From Candidatus Tectimicrobiota bacterium (GTDB lineage: Bacteria > JACPSX01): a stretch of DNA of 10,409 nucleotides. Positions 6,094 through 10,409 of this stretch are shown piece by piece. Position 1 is the stretch's first letter. Each line of letters begins with the position of its first letter. The notes below the pieces were generated by a model. That model was not told the DNA's origin, did no database searches, and worked only from the letters and a program-made list of their open reading frames with translations. Location: positions 1 through 10,409 of the forward strand of contig JACPSX010000238.1 of the NCBI GenBank assembly GCA_016193065.1, in the 5' to 3' direction. The position numbers were made by a program, and so were the translations under genes.

Positions 6094-6171
6094 TCTTTCT
6101 GTAGATGTCGTCACAGGGTCGGCATGCGGTTGCGATGATTGAGGCAGACGCGTGCAATTCTTCTGCCCCCG

Positions 6172-7494
6172 TTAGAAGTTGTAACCGCTCTCCTCATGCT
6201 GAGAGAGATCGAGTCCCATCAGCTCTTCCTCTTCCGAGGTTCGGACTCCAAAAAGGGCATGAACGATTTTGTATAGAACGTAGGTGCCAACCGCGGCATA
6301 CACATAGGTCGCCAACACTCCGAGAAATTGGATCCCGAACTGAGCCGCATTACCGAAAAAGAGACCGTCGGCCCCGGCAGAGTTCACTGCTTTTTGCGCC
6401 AGCAGCCCTGTCGCGAGGGCACCCCAGGTGCCGCCCACTCCGTGGACGCTGAAGACATCCAGCGAATCATCGAGCCGTGTACGTGCCCGCACGATGACCG
6501 CCACACCGCACAGAATCCCCGCTACCAGACCAATGATGATGGAGCCCACGGGGCTCACAAACCCCGCCGCCGGCGTGATGGCCACCAATCCCGCCACCGC
6601 ACCGCTGGCTGCGCCCAGCACCGTGGGCTTTCCCCGCCCGATCCAATCGACCAGAACCCAGCCGATGACCGCAGCCGCCGTTGCCGTGTTCGTGTTCACG
6701 AACGCGGTAGTCGCCAGAGCCCCCGAGCCCAGCGCGCTGCCCGCATTGAAACCGAACCAGCCAAACCAGAGAAGGGAAGCCCCCAATACCGTCAAGGGCA
6801 GACTGTGGGGGGGCATGGGCTCCTGCTTATAGCCCTTGCGGGGCCCCATGAGCAGAGCCGTTACAAAACCCGCCACCCCGGCGTTGATGTGAACGACGGT
6901 TCCGCCGGCAAAATCCAGAGCCCCCAGCTTACGGAGCCAGCCATCGATCCCCCAGACCCAGTGGGCGATCGGATCGTAGACCAAGGTCGCCCACAGGAGC
7001 GAGAACAGGACGAAAGGCCCGAAGCGGATGCGCTCGGCAAACGCCCCGGTAATCAGGGCCGGGGTGATGACGGCAAACATCCCCTGGTAAATCATGAACA
7101 GTTGGTGGGGAATTGTGGCGGCATAGTCCGGGTAGGGCTCAAGGCCCACCCCGCCCAGACCGAACCAGGACAGGCTGCCGATGATTCCCCCTTGGTCGGG
7201 CCCAAAGGCAAGAGAATATCCCCACAGGACCCACTGCACGCTGATCAAGGCCACCATGATGAAGCTGTGCATGATGGTCCCCATCACATTTTTCCGCCGC
7301 ACCATGCCCGCATAGAAAAACGCCAAGCCCGGAGTCATGAGCATCACCAGAGCAGTTGAAACAAGCATCCACGCCGTGTCACCCGGATCAATTTTGGGGA
7401 CTGGGACCGGCTGCTGGGCGAAGGCCGGAAACGCCATGGGGCCCAGCACGATTCCCGCCGCCACTCCTGCCAACAACCATCTGCGCATTCCCAT
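6172..7494 (-). CDS. amt: AmtB/Mep-type ammonium transporter
   Basis: The 440-residue membrane protein moves ammonium across the inner membrane as part of nitrogen scavenging. It opens with a cleavable signal peptide (ending near AFAQ, residue 27), as in E. coli AmtB, followed by about eleven hydrophobic helices. The twin pore histidines are seen in GGTVVHINAG (His202) and FSVHGVGGTWG (His351). The Phe-gate region QGMFAVITPALITGAFAERI (137-156) and the AHWVWG motif (177-182) are present. The C-terminal tail, rich in Glu and ending GLDLSQHEESGYNF, matches the segment that in the family is blocked by GlnK. The ATG at 7494 has GGGAGGAG eight bases upstream; the frame stays open 60 codons further but lacks any support. 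No glnK/glnB is adjacent. A sigma-54 promoter candidate lies upstream. Confidence 0.97.
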   Translation of the reverse strand: MGMRRWLLAGVAAGIVLGPMAFPAFAQQPVPVPKIDPGDTAWMLVSTALVMLMTPGLAFFYAGMVRRKNVMGTIMHSFIMVALISVQWVLWGYSLAFGPDQGGIIGSLSWFGLGGVGLEPYPDYAATIPHQLFMIYQGMFAVITPALITGAFAERIRFGPFVLFSLLWATLVYDPIAHWVWGIDGWLRKLGALDFAGGTVVHINAGVAGFVTALLMGPRKGYKQEPMPPHSLPLTVLGASLLWFGWFGFNAGSALGSGALATTAFVNTNTATAAAVIGWVLVDWIGRGKPTVLGAASGAVAGLVAITPAAGFVSPVGSIIIGLVAGILCGVAVIVRARTRLDDSLDVFSVHGVGGTWGALATGLLAQKAVNSAGADGLFFGNAAQFGIQFLGVLATYVYAAVGTYVLYKIVHALFGVRTSEEEELMGLDLSQHEESGYNF

Positions 7495-7502
7495 ACCCGA
7501 TT

Positions 7503-7510
7503 CTCCTCCC
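7503..7510 (-). promoter_or_regulatory. ribosome binding site that fixes the amt start
   Basis: GGGAGGAG on the minus strand lies eight bases before the ATG at 7494, directly ahead of the signal peptide. It rules out the extended reading frame reaching 7674. Confidence 0.8.
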
Positions 7511-7615
7511 AGATCGATTTCTCCAAAAGAAATGCATTTTCTGTATTGGGTCCCTAGGATTTGCAGACCCCAAGCCCTTCGATGCCGAGCCTTTCCTGGC
7601 ATGCTTTGGGCGGGG

Positions 7616-7631
7616 TGCAAAATCTTTGCCT
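7616..7631 (-). promoter_or_regulatory. sigma-54 (RpoN) promoter candidate for amt
   Basis: On the minus strand AGGCAAAGATTTTGCA has the invariant GG and GC exactly ten bases apart, plus GGCA and TTGCA as in the consensus TGGCACG-N4-TTGCA. Transcription would start near 7605, a leader of about 110 nt. RpoN/NtrC control of amt genes is well established in Proteobacteria. I saw no clear pair of NtrC sites. Confidence 0.55.
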
Positions 7632-7793
7632 TTCCCGCCCCCGGGAGAGATCCTTGCTTTTCAGGAGCTTTCACAGAACCCTTGGATGGACTGGAGAGCC
7701 AGATGGCTAATATTTAGGCAAATCAAGACTGCGCGTGCGCAAAAAACAGACAGCTTTCCGGAAAGAGCAGAGAGGGGAAGATTTCCCTGGAAT

Positions 7794-7822
7794 TTGATCC
7801 ACAAATCCACTCGGGGTATACT
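7794..7822 (+). promoter_or_regulatory. sigma-70-type promoter of the nuclease gene
   Basis: TTGATC (7794-7799), a 17-nt spacer and TATACT (7817-7822) make a good match. Transcription would start near 7829, which is past an in-frame ATG at 7824 and so favours the start at 7854. Confidence 0.55.
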
Positions 7823-7853
7823 CATGTGCGCGAGGGAACCCGAGTGCAATGAG

Positions 7854-9308
7854 ATGAACCGACGCATCCAGGCCGGCCAATTTTACGACTACGAACGCTG
7901 TAAGCACAGGGTCTACCTCGACGTCCATGGAGACTCCAACGAGAAAGGCGGCGAGTCCGCTTTCCTGCGGCTTCTCTGGGAGCGCGGCATCCAGCACGAA
8001 GCCCGGGTGATCTCCAGGCTCTCTTCGCAACGGCAGATTGCCCCCATAGATGCCTCCTCTGAGAAAGAAGCATTTGCCCAAACCCTTGATTGGATGGTCC
8101 GCGGGGCAGACCTCATCTACCAGGGGGTCCTGCTGACGGAGGGGGGGATTGGGCGTCCCGACCTCCTCGAAAAAGCCGCAGGTCCATCCAAATGGGGGGA
8201 CTACCATTACGTTCCCATTGACATCAAGTCAGGAGGGGGATTTGAAAATCCTCAGACCCGAGAGCGGGTCAAGAAAGAATACGCGCACCAGGTGATCTTC
8301 TATCTGGACCTCCTGGAGGAAATCCAGGGCTACCGCCCGCTGGTGGGCAAGGTCATCAACATCGAGGGAGAGGAAATTGTCTTCCCGGCCTCCGCTTACG
8401 AGGAGACCTACTCCGCCAGCCGGAAGGACATTGAAGAGATCGTGGGCGGCGGGAAGTCCTACGAGCCGGTCCTGGGAGGCAAGTGCAAGCTCTGCCCCTG
8501 GCTCCAACACTGCAGCACCTGGATCAAGGAGCACGACGACCTGAGCCAGATCTACTGGCTTGGAGAAGGGAAGTACGACTTCCACGCGCGCGGGATCCGC
8601 ACCGTGGAGGACATGCGGCGGATCCATATCGCAAATTTCATGCGCCCTGAAAACCGCATCCCGCGGGTCGCAGAGAAAACCCTCGCCGCTTACAAGAGGA
8701 GAGCTCGGGTTCTCAAGGAGGGCAAGCCCCTGTTTCACGGCCCCATCACGTTTCCCAGCCGCTCCCTGGAAATCTTCTTCGACATCGAGGACGACCCGAC
8801 CCAGGGCATCGTCTACCTCTACGGACTTTGGGAGCGCCCCCGGGGAGAGATCCCGCGCTTCCGTTACTTTCTGGCCGAAAAACCTCAAGACCAGCAGGCG
8901 GCCTTTGCAGCTCTCATGGAATACCTGTCCCGCCTCGATGACTTCGTCATCTACCACTACGGCCCTCACGAACTCACGACGCTCAAGAAGCTCGGCCAGA
9001 CCTCGGGCAACCACAAACCGGTTCTGGAAAAATTCCATCGCTCCGCCGTGGACATCTTCCGGGTCATCGAGAAGCACACGGACTGGCCCCTTTTCTCCTA
9101 CGGCCTGAAGGACATTGCCAAGTTCCTGGGCTTCCGCTGGAGCGTTGAGGACGCCTCGGGAGCCGCCAACTCTATCGCCTGGTACGCGGAATATCTCAAG
9201 GATCCTCAGAAGAACCGCGACTTCCTGGAGCGCATCGTGCAATACAACCGCGAGGATTGCGAATCCCTGGCCCTGGTCCGGGACCGGCTCGCCGGCGGGA
9301 TCCAGTAA
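7854..9308 (+). CDS. TM0106-family nuclease: Fe-S PD-(D/E)XK domain fused to RNase H-like domain
   Basis: The 484-residue protein has two nuclease domains. The N-terminal one (about 1-225) is RecB/Cas4-like: Cys16 in YERCKHR, Glu49, Asp103 in GRPDLLE, the DIK of VPIDIKSG (Asp123-Lys125) and QxxxY (Gln146, Tyr150), closed by CKLCPWLQHC. Cys16, 211, 214 and 220 form the four-cysteine iron-sulfur pattern of Cas4 and AddB. A middle part (233-280) resembles a helix-hairpin-helix. The C-terminal RNase H-like domain (about 305-484) has FDIE (Asp310, Glu312), VIYHYGPHE (365-373) and YNREDC (Asp468), as in DEDD exonucleases. This matches the TM0106 'RecB-like putative nuclease' family, whose role is not established. 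The ATG at 7854 fits the family N-terminus; an ATG at 7824 adds ten residues. It diverges from amt, with no cas or helicase genes beside it. Confidence 0.9.
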   Translation: MNRRIQAGQFYDYERCKHRVYLDVHGDSNEKGGESAFLRLLWERGIQHEARVISRLSSQRQIAPIDASSEKEAFAQTLDWMVRGADLIYQGVLLTEGGIGRPDLLEKAAGPSKWGDYHYVPIDIKSGGGFENPQTRERVKKEYAHQVIFYLDLLEEIQGYRPLVGKVINIEGEEIVFPASAYEETYSASRKDIEEIVGGGKSYEPVLGGKCKLCPWLQHCSTWIKEHDDLSQIYWLGEGKYDFHARGIRTVEDMRRIHIANFMRPENRIPRVAEKTLAAYKRRARVLKEGKPLFHGPITFPSRSLEIFFDIEDDPTQGIVYLYGLWERPRGEIPRFRYFLAEKPQDQQAAFAALMEYLSRLDDFVIYHYGPHELTTLKKLGQTSGNHKPVLEKFHRSAVDIFRVIEKHTDWPLFSYGLKDIAKFLGFRWSVEDASGAANSIAWYAEYLKDPQKNRDFLERIVQYNREDCESLALVRDRLAGGIQ

Positions 9309-9395
9309 CACTTCACTCCATCACCCTCGAAGTTTGCCCGGGAAAAGCTCGACGACCTCACGGAGAAGTACGGAAAGATGATCGGCTTGAGGTAA
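9309..9395 (+). pseudogene. coding-like tail after the nuclease stop (possible gene remnant)
   Basis: In the same frame as the nuclease, after its TAA, the sequence stays open for 28 codons and ends KFAREKLDDLTEKYGKMIGLR then TAA. Most third positions are G or C, like the real genes here, and the helical, charged peptide looks like a true protein C-terminus. There is no start codon or ribosome site of its own. It may be what remains of a deleted gene, or chance in GC-rich DNA. I cannot name a parent family. Confidence 0.3.
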
Positions 9396-9404
9396 CGGGA
9401 GGGG

Positions 9405-9749
9405 TTATTTCCCCTGCAGGTAGTCGCCGAGCTGGAAGCGGGTGTGCTCGTCCTCGTGGCAGTAGATGCAGAGGTTTTCCCAGTTGCTGCCGTCGGGGGG
9501 ATTGTTCAGGTGGTTCCCGTCTTTGTGGTGGACCGTGAGCAGGTGGAGGTTTGAGGCATCAAACTCCCGGCCGCACTTGGCACAGATCCAGCCGTGAATG
9601 GCCAGGGAGCGCTCCCGGTAGTCTTCCTTTCTGGCCGCCTTGGCCTTGAGCTCCGCGATGAACTTTTCCATCTCCTCTTCGTTCATCTTCAACGGCGAAG
9701 CAAAAGAGCGGCCTCCTCGCTTCTTCGGGACAAATCTCCTGCCTGCCAT
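9405..9749 (-). CDS. YajD-like HNH nuclease
   Basis: The 114-residue protein ends in an HNH (beta-beta-alpha-metal) domain: CAKC (Cys56, Cys59), LTVHHKDGNHLNNP (His74, His75, Asn79, His80), SNWENLCIYCHEDEH (Asn89, Cys94, Cys97, His98, His102). The two CxxC pairs should hold a structural zinc, and the HH..N..H residues the catalytic metal. The layout closely follows E. coli YajD, whose biological role is unknown. The N-terminal 40 residues are basic and could bind nucleic acid. The start at 9749 has GGAGG (9760-9764) ten bases upstream; in-frame ATG (9785) and TTG (9812) starts are possible but less supported. It converges on the nuclease gene and follows the TPR gene by 85 nt. Nothing suggests an intron or phage setting. 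Confidence 0.85.
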   Translation of the reverse strand: MAGRRFVPKKRGGRSFASPLKMNEEEMEKFIAELKAKAARKEDYRERSLAIHGWICAKCGREFDASNLHLLTVHHKDGNHLNNPPDGSNWENLCIYCHEDEHTRFQLGDYLQGK

Positions 9750-9834
9750 CTCTTTCAAGCCTCCACCGGGAAAAAGCGTTTTCATTAAATCACAGGCCTC
9801 AGAGAGGATCAAGAGGCGTGGAGCGGAAGCGATC

Positions 9835-10409
9835 TTATGACTCTTTCAGAACCTCTTGGATCGCTTTTAGTCCCTGACGGGCCGGCAGGTAGGAGGGTTC
9901 GTAGCGGAGGGCCTCCTCAAACTGTTCACGGGCCTGGCGGTACTCCCGGCGCATGAAATGAATGCGCCCTCGGTTGAAGTGAGCGTAGTGATAGCAGCAG
10001 TAGCGCTTGGCGCGCATGGCCTTTTCCAGGTAGGGGATCGCTTCTTCCAGGCGGCCCAGCTCGATCAGGTAGACACCGATGTCGTTGTAAGGATTCCCAA
10101 ACTCGGGGTCCAGGGGAATCGCCTTCTTTGCCTCTTCCAGGGCCTCCTCCAGGCGTCCCATGTTTCCGTAGGTCCAGCCCAGAAACGTCTGGGCCTCGGC
10201 CGTGGGCTTGAGTGCCAGGGAGCGTTTGAACAGACCAATCGCCTTCTCGTGCTCGCCGAGGAGGCCTAGCAGGTAGCCCAGCTCGTAGAGCTGCTCAGGC
10301 GTGGGATTCTGGGCAAGGACCGGAGGATTTGCGACAACGGTTACAGTCAGGAGGGCAACGAGAGCGGCCCCGATCCGCTTCCGTAAGAATCCCCCGGGGG
10401 GCGAAGTGG
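9835..10409 (-). CDS. exported TPR-repeat protein (N-terminus beyond window edge)
   Basis: The frame is open to the right edge, so the start lies outside. The visible 190 residues begin with TSPPGGFLRKR and a hydrophobic stretch ending VLAQNPTP, which reads as a signal peptide cut near LAQ. Four TPR units follow, for example LGYLLGLLGEHEKAIGLFKRSL, LGWTYGNMGRLEEALEEAKKAI, DIGVYLIELGRLEEAIPYLEKAM and FNRGRIHFMRREYRQAREQFEEAL, up to a short C-terminal helix. TPRs are protein-binding scaffolds and the sequence does not tell the partner. An ATG at 10161 lies inside a repeat and is not the start. The HNH gene follows 85 nt downstream on the same strand, so the two may be co-transcribed. Confidence 0.85.
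   Translation of the reverse strand, partial: TSPPGGFLRKRIGAALVALLTVTVVANPPVLAQNPTPEQLYELGYLLGLLGEHEKAIGLFKRSLALKPTAEAQTFLGWTYGNMGRLEEALEEAKKAIPLDPEFGNPYNDIGVYLIELGRLEEAIPYLEKAMRAKRYCCYHYAHFNRGRIHFMRREYRQAREQFEEALRYEPSYLPARQGLKAIQEVLKES

Larger units (their letters stand above)
5534..6171. other. 638-bp intergenic region without a convincing gene
   Basis: The right-hand part is markedly AT-richer than its surroundings. It holds, in order, the promoter and ribosome site of the small exported protein, a perfect palindrome (5733-5750), a 200-bp block with terminal inverted repeats (5773-5972) and a GC-rich hairpin terminator (6062-6093). The 85-codon plus-strand frame at 5881-6138 crosses the repeat end and the terminator, has no ribosome site and resembles nothing I know. 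Confidence 0.7.
7495..7853. other. divergent promoter region between amt and the nuclease gene
   Basis: This 359-bp gap carries a sigma-54-like site towards amt (7616-7631), an imperfect palindrome next to it (CTTTCCCG at 7630-7637, CGGGAGAG at 7642-7649) and a sigma-70-like promoter towards the nuclease (7794-7822). I see no gene in it. Confidence 0.6.

Noticed and set aside
5881-6138. 85-codon plus-strand frame in the intergenic region
   Set aside because: No ribosome site, runs across the inverted-repeat end and the terminator hairpin, and has no protein likeness.
7356-7853. Extended N-terminus of the nuclease frame
   Set aside because: The frame is open to 7356 but runs through the amt 5' end and the divergent promoters. 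The family N-terminus and the -10 element both place the start at 7854.
8229-9311. 360-codon minus-strand open frame opposite the nuclease
   Set aside because: Antisense shadow. The plus strand encodes clear nuclease motifs throughout this stretch.
9396-9420. Terminator between the convergent nuclease and HNH genes (GGGG...CCCC around 9403-9416)
   Set aside because: The stem is only four base pairs and overlaps the HNH stop codon, so it is not supported.

Overview
The window is high-GC bacterial chromosome from a Gram-negative organism. Two lipoproteins, one of them a CpoB/YbgF type, point to an outer membrane. The order argH - small lipoprotein - lysA - dapA - dapB is common in Deltaproteobacteria and related lineages such as Desulfobacterota, NC10 or Rokubacteria. 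That placement is inference, and no gene here fixes the taxon.

Positions 1-4965 hold a minus-strand cluster, read from right to left: a CpoB-like lipoprotein, argH, a tiny LptM-like lipoprotein (49 aa, TTG start, overlapping the argH stop by 4 nt), lysA, dapA and dapB (cut by the window edge). ArgH finishes arginine synthesis. DapA and DapB start the diaminopimelate branch and LysA converts meso-diaminopimelate to lysine. A good sigma-70-like promoter lies ahead of lysA, so the lysine genes can be expressed apart from argH.

Positions 5091-5614 hold a monocistronic gene for a small exported Ala/Lys/Glu/Pro-rich protein, with its own promoter and a strong terminator. Positions 5534-6171 have no convincing gene. 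They contain an 18-bp perfect palindrome, a 200-bp AT-rich block bounded by perfect 18-bp inverted repeats that end in TTAA (a MITE-like element or a structured RNA), and a GC-rich bidirectional terminator.

Positions 6172-7494 (minus) encode an AmtB-type ammonium transporter with a likely sigma-54 promoter and no glnK/glnB beside it. Divergent from it, 7854-9308 (plus) encodes a TM0106-type nuclease with an N-terminal Cas4/RecB-like iron-sulfur PD-(D/E)XK domain and a C-terminal RNase H-like DEDD domain. A short coding-like tail follows its stop. Positions 9405-9749 (minus) encode a YajD-like HNH protein, and 9835-10409 (minus) the C-terminal part of an exported TPR protein.

Most of the window is ordinary housekeeping sequence. 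The least explained part is the intergenic block at 5730-6100.
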